The notes below the pieces were generated by a model that had not been told where the DNA came from, did not search any database, and was given only the letters and a program-made list of their open reading frames with translations. The translations under genes were made by a program, and so were the position numbers. Of a DNA stretch of 64,000 nucleotides, positions 45,057-55,590 are shown piece by piece; positions within the stretch are counted from its first letter, which is position 1; each line of letters opens with the position of its first letter. The stretch comes from Lolium rigidum (taxonomy: Eukaryota > Streptophyta > Magnoliopsida > Poales > Poaceae): the NCBI RefSeq assembly GCF_022539505.1, contig NC_061511.1:34606620-34670619 (forward strand), written 5' to 3'.

Positions 45057-45642
45057 CCCGGGTCGTACTGCCCAGGTCGTGGACCATCTCTAGCACGTGA
45101 CACCTGGCATCCGAATCTCAAAGCAGTTGATCCTCTCTTTCCTTGTTTCTTTCTGCGGGATTCTCTCTCCTCAGTACCAAATCCTAAAATCAAATCGCAC
45201 GAACAACTATGTATTTCCGATTCTTTTCCTTCCTTTCAAGTTCATTATTCTTCCAGAGATCCATCCCACGGTCAGCCTCAATCACACGCTACTAATGCCG
45301 CTGGTGCATCGAGCGTTGGCATTGCAGAGTGTGGCCGGTCCGCGGGCGACGCCGCGAGCGGGAACGTGGAGGAGGGTGATTGGTCCGCCGGCGGTGCCGC
45401 AAACGGGGGCGTCGAGGTCGCTGGACGGTCTGTCGGCCGCCGGACACATCGCTGGTGGATGTGCAGCCGGGGTGATTAGCCGTGGAAGATTGGGTCGCTG
45501 TGGTGTTCAAATCTCTGAAGAACAAACAAACAGTACAGGAATATTCGGTAACGAGGAATTGGGGAATCAGCTGCTTTGAGATTCGGATGCCAGGTGTCAT
45601 GCGTTGGAGGTGGTCCACCGACCTGGGCAGTACGACCCGGAC
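45057..45642. mobile_element. Long-TIR Mutator-like element with GC-rich cargo (Pack-MULE candidate)
   Basis: About 75-bp inverted repeats: 45057-45131 (CGGGTCGTACTGCCCAGGTC ... ACACCTGGCATCCGAATCTC) against the complement of 45567-45642. Between them 45290-45480 is GC-rich and coding-like (Gly/Ala/Arg/Val-rich frames), unlike the AT-rich surroundings, as if a gene fragment had been captured. I could not define a target duplication, so the outer limits are approximate. The open frame 45036-45479 crosses the left repeat and is not called as a gene. Confidence 0.55.
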
Positions 45643-47029
45643 GCTAGGTGTCACGTGTTTTACAGCTTCGATACGATTGGTACCATTGTCGCTGTCTTTT
45701 ACAATATCGTCTCACCCCTGGGTAATTTGAAAACAAAGATAAAAAATGAATATTGATTGTTCGAACAATCGGTGGCTAGCGAGCGGTAGCAATCTAGTGG
45801 CCAGAAATTAATTTCCCCAATCGCTCTATTTGTTTTGTTTGGAAATCAGTCAGTACTGGTATGCATGCAAGAGTTCAAAAGCAACCGTTGGCAGCTGCTC
45901 CTAAAGGCACAACGGCCGTTATATATAGTCGGCTCCTTTTGGAAAATATGTTCTGGGAACTAGAAATTTACGAAATGTGCATCGTTGCCTCAAACTAGTC
46001 CAAGTTCATTGTGTGATTTATAGCCTCAAAGACCATTGGTATCACTTTCGATGTCTTTTGTAATATTGTGACGTCCCTAGATAATTGAAGAATAAAGATG
46101 AAAAATGAATGTTGATTGTTTGACTTATTGGTGGCTAGCAAGTAGTCCGTAAGCGAGTGGCCAGCGATTAATTTGTTTAGTCGCTCTGTTGTTCTGTTTG
46201 GAAATCATATGGTCTCTCTTTTAGTGGGCATATATGATATTTTTTTTGACGAAAAAGCTTTTCTATATTGCATTAAGAAGATGTACAAGATGTACAAAGG
46301 AGAGAGAAAAACAAGGCTAGTTTTGGGCACTATAGATATGGAAAATCTATATCTATTTGGTACTAGCAGCTGTCTCAAACTAATTCATAAGTTCAGTATT
46401 TGATTCACAGCCTCGAACACGATCAATGTCATGTCACTGTCGCAAGCTATCTTTTGCAGTATGGCGACGCCCCAAATAATTGACGCCGGCCACTTGGTCA
46501 GGCCGGGGCCGTTTGATCACCCAAAAGAAGAGTCTTCAACTCATCCAAGGTGCAAGCTGATCAGAATCACTCGCCCATGCCTCTGAGCTAGCTAGGTAGA
46601 GATCGATCGATGGAACGGAACCATGTATATCCACGAAACAAACTAAATACCGTATACCCGACGACACGGCACGCTTTCCCAGCAGCAATATCATACTCAT
46701 ACGTATACGTATTCACGTGTGTGCATTCATGCGTGTGCACCCACTACAAAGTATGCGTAAATGTATTTTTTCCATAAATAAATACTGAAATACAGTTGTA
46801 TATTTCCACAAGCACTTACGTATGTATGATTTGTGTATATCTAGTGGCTAGTGCAGGCTTTAGGATAGGAGGAAAGAGTCGCCGAAGTTGAGGACTTACA
46901 GTTAATTTCCAAACCGTAAGCATCAATGCAAAAGAATATGGCAAGTTGCATACTGTGCATGATCGATCAGTTGACCCTGCTCGATCGCACTATTAATACG
47001 TGTACGTACGTACCGACCCCTTCATCGTC

Positions 47030-47063
47030 CCTTCCCCGTCTCTCTCCCTCTCTCTCTCTATAG
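47030..47063 (+). promoter_or_regulatory. CT-rich leader tract of the NAC gene
   Basis: CCCCGTCTCTCTCCCTCTCT and following CTs, 55-85 bases before the start codon. Pyrimidine patches and GA/CT repeats are common at plant transcription starts. Confidence 0.45.
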
Positions 47064-47115
47064 CAGAAGAGGCTAGCTACCTAGCTAGCAAAAACAGCTA
47101 GTTCAGCGGTGGAGA

Positions 47116-49658
47116 ATGAGCTCTATCGGGATGATGGAGGCGAGGATGCCGCCGGGGTTCCGGTTCCACCCCAGGGACGAGGAGCTGGTTCTCGACTACC
47201 TCCTCCACAAGCTCACCGGCCGCCGAGCGTACGGCGGCGTCGACATCGTCGACGTCGACCTCAACAAGTGCGAGCCATGGGACCTTCCAGGTACGTCTGC
47301 TACAGTAGTAACATGGATGATTCATAGCAAGTTTTCTTCATTTTCTGGATCGATCTTGCTGGTTAGTTAATCCTGTTGGTGCACCACGGTGCTGGCGATG
47401 AACTTAGTTCAGTAAGCAAGTTCCATAGAAATCGATCCATAAATTTGAAGGAGGAAAAGGGAAATGGATGGAATTTTTTCGGAGAGAGGATAACTGATTC
47501 ATTCGCGCGCTTCTGCAACAGATCGTGAACAAAAAAAAAGGAGAAGTATAAAACATTTGGCTTCGCCCGGGTTCGAACCGGAGACCTTCAGTGTGTTAGA
47601 CTGACGTGATAACCAACTACACCACGAAACCATGCTGATACGATTGCTCCTGTCAGCTTGTAAGTATAATTATGATTTTGCTGAGATTGATTCTACTTTG
47701 TTGTTCGGTCGATCACAGAGGCGGCGTGCGTGGGCGGCAGGGAGTGGTACTTCTTCAGCCTGCGCGACCGCAAGTACGCCACCGGCCAGCGCACCAACCG
47801 CGCCACCCGCTCCGGCTACTGGAAGGCCACCGGCAAGGACCGCCCCATCACCGGCTCCGGCGAGGCATCGGCGGCGGTAGTGGGCATGCGCAAGACGCTG
47901 GTCTTCTACCAGGGCAGAGCCCCCAAGGGGACCAGGACGGAGTGGGTCATGCACGAGTTCCGCCTGGAGGAGCAAGACGAACACCACCAGCACCAGCATG
48001 GCCGCGCCGCCGCCGCCACGGCGAGACGCCAGCTCAAGGTAGGATCAATACCGTGCTCTTGTGCTCATTTGGTTTGTGTGACCCCCTCGGCAGTGTTTGG
48101 ACACGCCACTCTCATGCAGAATTATGAAGGAGAGAAGACAAATTCTCTTTCATTTTTTTCTTTTTTTCTTTTTTTCTATCAGTATATGCAGAAAATTGCA
48201 TAGTTTTGTGGCTCCATATTCCTTTAAAAAAATAGCATCATTTTTTAAAAAGTTTGAATGGTTTGATATTACTACCACATCTCCAGACTAGGCCACCGTA
48301 CCCCTAGCGTGCAATTAAAATTCTTTAAATTTTCCTCTTGACACAAGATATCTCATGTTATTGTATATTTATTTATGTTCCTAAATATTTGTAGTAAGAT
48401 GTTCCCATAGGAAGCAATAGCCAATTTCTTAATGGAAATGGTCATGCAGTCACAGTTGATATGTATTTTAGAATGGAGCGAGTACAGTTGATAGTATTTT
48501 AGAATGGAGCGAGTACTGTTGATATGTATTCCTCGCGTCAGTTCATTTATTTGCCATCAAACGCGTTGCATCACTATGGATCTCAAGCCAGAATTTCGTA
48601 TGATCTCTACTGTTTCGGTTGAATGAATGATCATCTCCTTCATGAGAAACATGCTGCTCTGACTCTGAACCTACTTATTGCAAAGTACAGCCTGCGAGTT
48701 GCCAATTTAGAAACCCCGGTCCACTCCAGAGTCTCTGTCACTGCAATGATCGTTCAAGTGTTTATGTCAGGACGCTTTCAAAGAAAACTAGATAATTTAC
48801 TTAACAATCCCGTGAGAATGATTAATTTGACTCCCCAACGCTCATTGTTTAGCCCAAGCTGCTAGTTAAGAATTATGCAGGTCCCTGTAATTGCTATGCC
48901 TTAAAGTAGATTTTTTTCGATAAAGAGCATATATTAATATCGCGTAGATACCAATATGCCTTAAAGTAGATAGCTTCAGGAATAATAGTTTCATCAAGTG
49001 ACCCTGCTGCAGAGGTTGTTATGTTAGTTGCATCAGCATAACTATCCATGAGCCTACTGAATTGGTTTAAGCAACGGATGTCTTCTCAGCCTTACCTACT
49101 TCATATGGAAGGACTGACTGTTTAAGAAACATTTTTTTAATTTCAATTATTACATAGTACTCCGTCCGTTCGTGTTTAATTGACGCCAGATATGAAGATA
49201 TACTCTACTAACTAGCTTGTATTCCGCGTCGATTAAAGAAGAACAGAGGTAGTAATATGAACATACACTTAACCATGTGAACTTGGCACCTACAGGAAGA
49301 CTGGGTGCTGTGCAGGGTGTTCTACAAGAGCAGAACAACTACCCCAAGGCCACTATCAGAAGAAGCCTGCACATTCCCCAGCGAGATGGACCTTCTGGCT
49401 GCGCCTCCGTCGCTTGCGCCCCTCATCGACGCTTACATCGCATTCGACAACGGCACCACTGTCGAGCAAGTGTCCTGCTTCTCCGGCTTGCCGGCACTGC
49501 CTTTGAAGGGATCGGTGAGCTTCGGGGACTTGCTGGGCTGGGACAACCCTGAGACGAAGGCCGTAAGGACAGCGCTGATCAACAGCAATTCAAGGCTGGA
49601 GTTGCCCACAAACTGGAGCCAGGAGAATGGATTGTCACAGATGTGGACACCCCTCTGA
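47116..49658 (+). CDS. NAC-domain transcription factor (NAM/CUC/NAC1 type, miR164-targeted)
   Basis: Three exons: 47116-47290, 47719-48038 and 49296-49658, with GT...AG introns, 858 coding bases, 285 residues. All five NAC subdomains are visible: [53 protein letters not shown] with [32 protein letters not shown] with [10 protein letters not shown], and EDWVLCRVF. Intron 2 falls just before EDWVLCRVF in phase 0, a usual NAC position. NAC proteins bind DNA as dimers in the nucleus; members of the miR164 group control organ boundaries, lateral roots and senescence. The C-terminal part is activation-type and ends LSQMWTPL. A site resembling the miR164 target spans codons for EQVSCFSG. Intron 1 holds an antisense tRNA gene and intron 2 a tiny LINE-tail insertion. 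The start is the first ATG after the CT-rich leader. Confidence 0.93.
47558..47631 (-). tRNA. tRNA-Val (anticodon AAC), antisense in NAC intron 1
   Basis: The minus strand folds into a full cloverleaf: acceptor GGTTTCG paired with CGAAGCC (one G-T pair), D arm with TAGTTGG, anticodon stem TCAGT/ACTGA with loop CTAACAC (anticodon AAC), and T arm CCGG-TTCGAAC-CCGG, then discriminator A. The internal B box GGTTCGAAC is perfect. T-runs follow on the minus strand (complement of AAAA at 47550-47553 and of the A-run at 47531-47539), suitable for Pol III termination. There is no intron in the tRNA. Confidence 0.93.
48895..48971 (-). mobile_element. 43-bp LINE-tail insertion with 17-bp target duplication
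   Basis: TATGCCTTAAAGTAGAT occurs at 48895-48911 and 48955-48971. Between them are 43 bases that start TTTTTTCGATAAAG, the same terminal sequence as the complement of the full LINE's 3' end at 1366-1380. This is an extreme 5'-truncated insertion in NAC intron 2. Confidence 0.82.
49465..49485 (+). promoter_or_regulatory. Probable miR164 target site in NAC exon 3
   Basis: The 21 bases contain GTCCTGCTTCTCC, the core of the conserved miR164 site in NAM/CUC/NAC1 genes. Compared with a perfect complement I count one clear mismatch towards the 5' part of the site and two G-U wobbles. It encodes EQVSCFSG, the usual position in this clade. Cleavage would be expected near the middle of the site. Confidence 0.8.
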
Positions 49659-50134
49659 AACATGGTATGTGATTATTATGGTGCTAGCCTGCTAAGTGCA
49701 GTGTGGTGGTGACTATTAATTAGATGACATATTCTTTCTAATGATATTGGAGTAGTATTGGACTATTGGTTAATGCAGTCTCTGTTGTTAGGATTTGATA
49801 AGTGTGTTAATTTACACCGTGTAGATTAGTGAAATGGCTTGGTACAGCAATTGTACATAGGATTGCAAAGAAATGTGCTCTTTAGTTTTACTCTTTTCTT
49901 GGTACTCTCTAAATGTACTTCTCACTGAAAGGCAATATGTGGATAATCCCTGTACAAGTGCTCCCTTTCATTTGTTACATTGAGGCCATGTGTGCAAAAT
50001 GCTACAGAGCCGATTTCACTGACAAAGGCGTTCCAAACTTCTCACTGAAAGCGAAACAAAACGTTGCAGTGATCACAACAGCCGAAACAACAATACCAGA
50101 AGCAAGACATACGCTTCATGTTGACTGAAACGGG
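49659..50134 (+). other. NAC 3' UTR and intergenic sequence
   Basis: No ORF of note. The first 250 bases are AT-rich and probably 3' UTR. A short repeat CTTCTCACTGAAAG occurs at 49918 and 50038. Confidence 0.4.
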
Positions 50135-50538
50135 CGAAAAGTCATTTTGGATTGGGCACCAGTGCTCTCATCATATAAAAAAATTCGAAATTGTTTTTAT
50201 ATGTTTTAAAAAATTATGTAACAAAATTCTAAAATTAGGTAATATCCCACAAACGTACAAAATCTCAATTTCAAATGTTTTGTTTTCTGAGCTATACAAA
50301 ATTGACAAAATCTAATTTCTTTTTGGAGATCTGAATCACGATACTCAGATCCACATATTTGTTATTTTTGATCAGCCTAAAATACTCACTATTTTCAGTT
50401 GAAAGTCTACACGATTGTGGGATACAATACTGGATACATCATGATTTATTTTCAGATTTTTCTGAAACATAAAAATATGAATTTCAATTACGTTTTAAGA
50501 AAGGGATCACTGGTGCTCATGTGCACCAAATGTCAGTC
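50135..50538. mobile_element. 404-bp Mutator-like MITE
   Basis: Flanked by CTGAAACGGG at 50125-50134 and 50539-50548, an exact 10-bp target duplication. The ends are degenerate inverted repeats sharing GCACCAGTG (50156 and the complement of 50508-50518). AT-rich, non-coding. Confidence 0.75.
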
Positions 50539-50747
50539 CTGAAACGGGAACCTTTAAACTAAAGTATCTTGAAAACTGTAATACGTAAAACATAAGACAG
50601 AGTTGGAAGCAGAAAAGACATGCAGAAAGACAGGAGAATAACCTTACTACGAGTTAAATAGGCACACTGCAGTTCCCACCATTTGCGTCGCTCCTTCCTG
50701 TTCCCCGAGACGAGTAATATGCAGTGAAAAGACGGTCTGGCTCACCA

Positions 50748-52706
50748 TCACCAAATGCGAAACTGAATACGGGAAGTTCGGTTTCCTGACGTACTAAAGC
50801 ACTGAAACATACCTGAATCTTGGAACCAATCCTGAGTGCATATTACAGCTTCCGCCATCTCATGACTCAGCTTTTGATTGAATAGATACACCCTTTCGTC
50901 GGTTTCACCAAATGCAGATTCTTCTGAGACCGCACATGCAGATATTGCTAAGACATCGCGTGCCAGTATAGCAAGTGCTGGATATATGGAAGCATTGGCC
51001 TTCCACCATTTCAGGATATCAAAATGGCCATTCTGAGGTAAGGCTTCGCTGCTTAGATAGTTGTCATCATTGAGAGGACAGAGCTCTCCATCTAGGTATG
51101 CATGCAGTTCTCTCAAAGAATTTTCATATGTTGCTTGTTCATGGTAATTATGATCTGTGACATCTAATGGATCGCTGCCATGAATATTCATCTCCATGTC
51201 GTTGTTTCTGCTTTGTTGATCAGCATGGCAAGAGTATCGGAAAAATAGCTCATAAATCTTTCCCCGCACGTCAGATATGTACGTTTTGGCACCATTACCG
51301 TATGCTTGTCTAAAGCAATGTTCAAGAAATCTCATCTTATATCTAGGGTCTAGCACGACAGCCACAGACAGCCACAAGTACAACTTTTTCCATTCTTTGT
51401 CAAAAGTTTTCAGCATGTCCTTGATATCGAGAACACGTTCCATACGCACGTTTCCAGAGGACTCCTGCAGAACTGTCCTCACACTCCAGAGTGCATGAAA
51501 ATATGAATTGATAGCCGAGCGAGAGCTGGAAATTACTCTGATTGCTTGATAAATAGGCCTTGCAACCAGACAGAAACTTTCTGCTGCTTCAAGTGACTTA
51601 GAAGATGGTTTCTGCGGATACCAACTAGAATCCTCCTGTATAGGATCTGGAAATGTCTTATTGAACTGCAACACGGCCTCCATTAGGTAGAAAGTCGAGT
51701 ACCACCTCTTGGAACCGAAAGAGGGTCTGTGAAGGCACATTCTCGAAAGAATTTGTTGATATTTTTCCTTCCACGGTGAAGAGTGTGTCATGTAACCAAA
51801 CCATTTTATACTTGTTTCCTGGATGAGGCCATTCGGAACAGAAATGAAGAGCTGATGAACCACATTCACCGAACATGGTATATTTATTAACTTACATTTG
51901 GCAAGAAGATAGTTCTTCCCTGTAAGAATCTTCTCCAAGTCCAATATCATTGCACTATCCTTCACTGGCTCAGGCAACACAACTCCCAAAAGCTTATTCT
52001 CAAGACTATATTTCGTTACTGTTTGTCTTGATACACTATTGAGATTACTAGATAAATATATCATGTTTTCCCAATTGGGCAAAATGCTGATGTAGTGTTC
52101 AGACTCAGCATCTCCAAGCTCTGAACAGAAACAGCTGATGATTTTTCTATGCCTCTTCCATTCTCTATCAATGAAGTGCACTGCCATGCACGTAATAACT
52201 TTTTCTCCAAGTTCCCAGTTTCCAACAGACAAGAAAACTCCCCCGGGTGCAAATGCTATTTCCTCTTTAAGTTTCAGCCTTTCATTCTGAAACATAGTGA
52301 TGAACTGTTCTTCAGTACCGACACGTGATATCATGCTAGAAGTAGGATACATGCCAGCCAAAACGTGCCTGAAACCTGCAATGCTCATGATTGGGAACAG
52401 GCAAAGGTTTGAGTTTGTAGCCCTGGAGAGCTCTTCAAGAGCCTGTGGAGGTGAACAGCGTGGCTGGTTCGTGGTGGTTCCAGGCCGTGCAGGGCAGATC
52501 TTCAGATGACGGGACAAATGACTTGTTCCCCCTGAACTCTTTGCGCTAAGCTGTTTTTGACAATGTTTACACTCTGCACTTTTACTATTTAACACCAGGG
52601 TAAATTCCTTCCACACCTTGGACTTTGATCTTCGTTTTTTGCCAGAATCAACCGATCGATCAATTTGTGTAATTTGACCACCTATGAGCTCGGGCCCCTG
52701 CATCAT
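50748..52706 (-). CDS. RICESLEEPER/DAYSLEEPER-like BED zinc-finger protein (hAT-derived)
   Basis: An uninterrupted 652-residue single-exon frame. N-terminal BED zinc finger at about residues 30-72: VWKEFTLVL, then ECKHC and HLSRHLKIC as the C2HC/H ligands. The middle is a hAT transposase-type region with WKEKYQQILSRMCL and VVLDPRYKM. The hAT dimerisation region lies at about 560-630: DILKWWKANASIYPALA, ISACAVSEESAF, and a Trp-ending VICTQDWF. Length is close to DAYSLEEPER (about 700). Proteins of this group are domesticated transposases acting in the nucleus as DNA-binding regulators needed for development. The clean frame beside degraded repeats supports a retained cellular gene. I see no hAT terminal repeats or 8-bp duplication around it. 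I use the first ATG of an ATGATG pair. Which SLEEPER member it is cannot be told by eye. Confidence 0.88.
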   Translation of the reverse strand: MMQGPELIGGQITQIDRSVDSGKKRRSKSKVWKEFTLVLNSKSAECKHCQKQLSAKSSGGTSHLSRHLKICPARPGTTTNQPRCSPPQALEELSRATNSNLCLFPIMSIAGFRHVLAGMYPTSSMISRVGTEEQFITMFQNERLKLKEEIAFAPGGVFLSVGNWELGEKVITCMAVHFIDREWKRHRKIISCFCSELGDAESEHYISILPNWENMIYLSSNLNSVSRQTVTKYSLENKLLGVVLPEPVKDSAMILDLEKILTGKNYLLAKCKLINIPCSVNVVHQLFISVPNGLIQETSIKWFGYMTHSSPWKEKYQQILSRMCLHRPSFGSKRWYSTFYLMEAVLQFNKTFPDPIQEDSSWYPQKPSSKSLEAAESFCLVARPIYQAIRVISSSRSAINSYFHALWSVRTVLQESSGNVRMERVLDIKDMLKTFDKEWKKLYLWLSVAVVLDPRYKMRFLEHCFRQAYGNGAKTYISDVRGKIYELFFRYSCHADQQSRNNDMEMNIHGSDPLDVTDHNYHEQATYENSLRELHAYLDGELCPLNDDNYLSSEALPQNGHFDILKWWKANASIYPALAILARDVLAISACAVSEESAFGETDERVYLFNQKLSHEMAEAVICTQDWFQDSGMFQCFSTSGNRTSRIQFRIW

Positions 52707-52740
52707 CGGCTCATAGCCATAAAAAAAGTGTAGGCCGTCA

Positions 52741-53340
52741 CTGAGGCAGTGATTTCCCCAATTACAAAAGGTACCTATAATAAAAACATGCCTCTTAAAG
52801 AGTAGCTAAAAACATAAAACCGGGAATACAGCTGGAGCATAATTTCATTTTTTTGGGAGTTCTATAAATAATATTTGGTGACCTTAATCACATATAATCT
52901 AAGAAAAATTTATCTGCAATGACAGTGTTTGAAGGAAAACATGAACTGTAATAAGACGGCAAAGCAATATTTTCCAAACGCCACAGATCTAAGCTGATTT
53001 GTTTTCCCTCAAACACTAACACTTCAATTCTGCGACACTGAGGCAGTGATTTCCCCAATTACAAAAGGTACCTATAATAAAAACATGCCTCTTAGAGAGT
53101 AACTAAAAACATAAAACCGGTAATACAGCTGGAGTATAATTTCAGTTCTGGGAAGTTCTATAAATAATATTTGGTAAACTCTACTCTCAAATCACATATA
53201 TAATCTAACCAAAACTTATCTGAAATGACAGTGTTTGAGGGAAAACATGAACTGTAATAAGACGGCAAAGCAACATGTTCCGAACGCCACAAATCTAGCT
53301 AATCTTTTTCCCTCAATCACTAGCACTTCAATTCTACACG
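52741..53340 (-). repeat. Tandem duplication upstream of the SLEEPER-like gene
   Basis: 52741-53037 and 53038-53340 are two copies of a unit of about 297 bases (beginning on the plus strand CTGAGGCAGTGATTTCCCCA). They lie directly upstream of the minus-strand gene, so its 5' UTR or promoter is duplicated. Part of the same sequence (53235-53420) occurs a third time at 54650-54815. Confidence 0.85.
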
Positions 53341-54375
53341 AGAATTCGACAATAACAGGCGAACGGCAATTTAAGATTGAAATCGCTCCGCCAAGCTCGG
53401 AGGACACGGCCGCACCGTGTAGCCGGATCTGACAGCGCCGCCGACCTCGGGGGACACGGACAGGCCGTAGGCTCACTGGGTGAGAAGAGAGCGCGCGAGA
53501 CCTCTCAACTGGTAGGCTCACTGGGTGCGCGTGCCGGTGCCAAGTGGTGATGGAGCTCGCCGCGCCGCCGGGGTGGAGCTAGCCGGCCCAGTGTATAAAA
53601 TTGCTCGCAGAAAAGCGAAACGGCGAGCATCAAAACAATGAGCAATATTGCACGGAAATCGCACGGTAGCAACTAGCAAGCAACTGACGGGGAATGTGCT
53701 TGATTTGGTCCTCGGTTACATCGATGCTCCTATCTGTCCAAGTACTATTATAGTCGATCGTCTACGGTATAAACCAAGAGTTAGTTGACTAGGAATTTGG
53801 ATTTTGCCTGCGGGTGCAACGGCATTCAACTTGTTCGTTTTAAATTGCACTTCTGCTCCGGTGCTACTTCTTATAAAACTCTGCCCGCGATAAAAATAAA
53901 GATGGTAGAGATCTTCCTATACTCCTTCGTAAGCAGAGGTATGATCGTAAAATTTAAAAATCTGACATGTACGAGGTACAGTCCTGTAGTGACCCGTATG
54001 ATCCGTTATTTAGTGCGAGTAATTTTCTGTACGTATGGTGTACTAATGCGGCACCGTCGTCAGATCCCAGCGAATGTGTACGCCACCAGCAGGTTTCAAA
54101 ACCATGCATACACGATGTGGACCGGTAGTTAGCCAGATAAGATGGTATGGCTTTCGGCGGGCCTAACATAAGAAAAAAACCAAATATAACCCTTCAACTT
54201 CGATTAGGGAGGAGCACTGAAGTAGGGCTCAACTGAGGCATATCTTAAGCCATAGATTTCCATGTTGTCCCCTTTTAGACCAATTTATCTAAACAAACCA
54301 TAAACCCCTCTTGGGCGTGATTGATAGCCCGCTTGTCGTGAATACATGCCCTAGTGAAGAAAAAACAGTCCATTA

Positions 54376-54640
54376 GAGCATCTTTACTGGCGTCCCCCAA
54401 ACCACGTCCGTAATAACTCTGGATCAAACGTTTGGTGTCTGCGGCTGCAGCAATTGTATGATTGGAAGAAGGTCGTGCACGACGTCTTGCTTGTTGCACA
54501 GGACGGTGGGCTTGTCGGCGCACTCTCGGTGGGCTCGTCCTTCACCGAGCCACTCGGCCAAGCATCGTTGTCGTCGCATGTGAGGTCGATGAGTGGCATG
54601 CTGCTCTCTCGGATGAACATGGTGATCACGTCTTCGATGT
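54376..54640 (-). pseudogene. Fragment of a second Harbinger-type orphan element
   Basis: Starts after TTA with GAGCATCTTTACTGGCGTCC, a variant of the terminal repeat at 34214. It keeps a C-terminal coding piece on the minus strand with PLIDLTCDD and SVKDEP, homologous to the 34.4-34.9 kb protein. It ends abruptly at about 54640, where the third copy of the SLEEPER upstream unit begins. Confidence 0.65.
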
Positions 54641-54649
54641 TTGAGTGAA

Positions 54650-54815
54650 ACATGAACTGTAATAAGACGGCAAAGCAATATTTTCCGAACACCACAGATC
54701 TAAGCTGGTCTGTTTTCCCTCAAACACTAGCACTTCAATTCTACAATAACACACGGCCGACAATCTAAGATTGAAATCGCTCCGGTAAGTTCGGAGGACA
54801 CGACCGCACCCCTGA
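54650..54815 (-). repeat. Third partial copy of the SLEEPER upstream unit
   Basis: Same order as 53235-53420: ATGAACTGTAATAAGACGGC, then TCAAACACTAGCACTTCAAT and GATTGAAATCGCTCCG. Divergence is low, so the duplication is fairly recent. Confidence 0.8.
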
Positions 54816-55590
54816 GCTCAGAGACGCGGTCAGACCGTATCCAGGTGTGAGAAGAAGTCGGCGGCGAACACGCGGCAGCGGGCGGCCAAGGGCAAGGAGC
54901 ACCTGGGACATGCGGCTGCCAACGGTGGTGGGGGATACCACAGCGCACCGGCGCTCACGGGTGTGGCCAGAGAGGGAGCGAGCAGACCGTCGGCCTTTGA
55001 CCAGTATGGCTCAAATCTAGCCATGGGAGGTGGTTTGGGCTCGATGGCTAGACAGTTGCGCTCTGTGATGGTCCTGGCCTCTCCCTTGGGGAATGGTGGC
55101 GTGGAGGCGCTCGACTCGGACTCCCAGCTCACGGACTCTCTCAGCCTTCGCTAGGAGGGTGTGGGGCTTGAAGTGAGCGTGGGGGTGGAGTCCATGGTGT
55201 TGGACAAGAGCATGGGCCTGGGTGGTAAGGTTGGAGAGGTGGTGCAGAGGGGCTGACGACGGCGACAAGCAAGGGGTCCATGGAGGCGAGCACGGGTGAG
55301 GTGGAGATGGGGCTAGGGGAGGCACCTCATGTGGCTGACCAGCGGGCGGGTGCGTCCGCGAAGGAGACCTCCACCTACTCCAGGGAAAGGAAGACCAAGG
55401 AGAAGCCTCTGGCGGTGTGAAAGAGTGACAGACACGCGCGCCTGGCTGTTAACATCTCATCCATGGAGAAGGCCAAGAAGCTCACTGCCGACAAGAATTT
55501 GGACATATGTATGTCTCCCAAGCGCACAACTCTTGAGGGTTTAGCTGCTTCTCAGCTGCCAGAGGTGCTCGCGGATAGTTGTATTATTTT
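54816..55590 (+). other. GC-rich degraded coding-like sequence, possibly LINE ORF1 remnant
   Basis: Short frames in the plus direction with SMEKAKKLTADKNLDICMSP near 55460 loosely recall the MRRKAEKNLDMAGTKQ part of the LINE ORF1 at 5.6 kb. Many stops. No domain; assignment is weak. Confidence 0.3.

Larger units (their letters stand above)
44274..46500 (+). repeat. Diverged tandem units upstream of the NAC gene
   Basis: Several copies of a unit can be followed. It starts ...TCGCTCTRTT...TTTGGAAATCA (34153, 45804, 46161), then GCATGCAAGAGTTCAAA with TATATATAGTCGGCTCC (44310-44380, 45861-45932), then CTAGTCCAAGTTCATTGTGTG (44591, 45995), then AAGATGAAAAATGAAT (44695, 45738, 46094) and GGTGGCTAGC. 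The first copy is split by the Harbinger-like element and the next ones by a Stowaway MITE and a Pack-MULE-like element. No ORF. Function unknown; it lies 0.6-3 kb upstream of the NAC start. Confidence 0.65.

Noticed and set aside
45036..45579. A protein-coding gene at 45.0-45.6 kb
   Set aside because: The frames run through the inverted repeats of the Mutator-like element and have no start context or domain.
46236..46330. Another LINE tail (T-run with GACGAAAAAGC) upstream of the NAC gene
   Set aside because: The T-run and ATTGCATTAAG resemble a LINE end, but I could not find a convincing target duplication.
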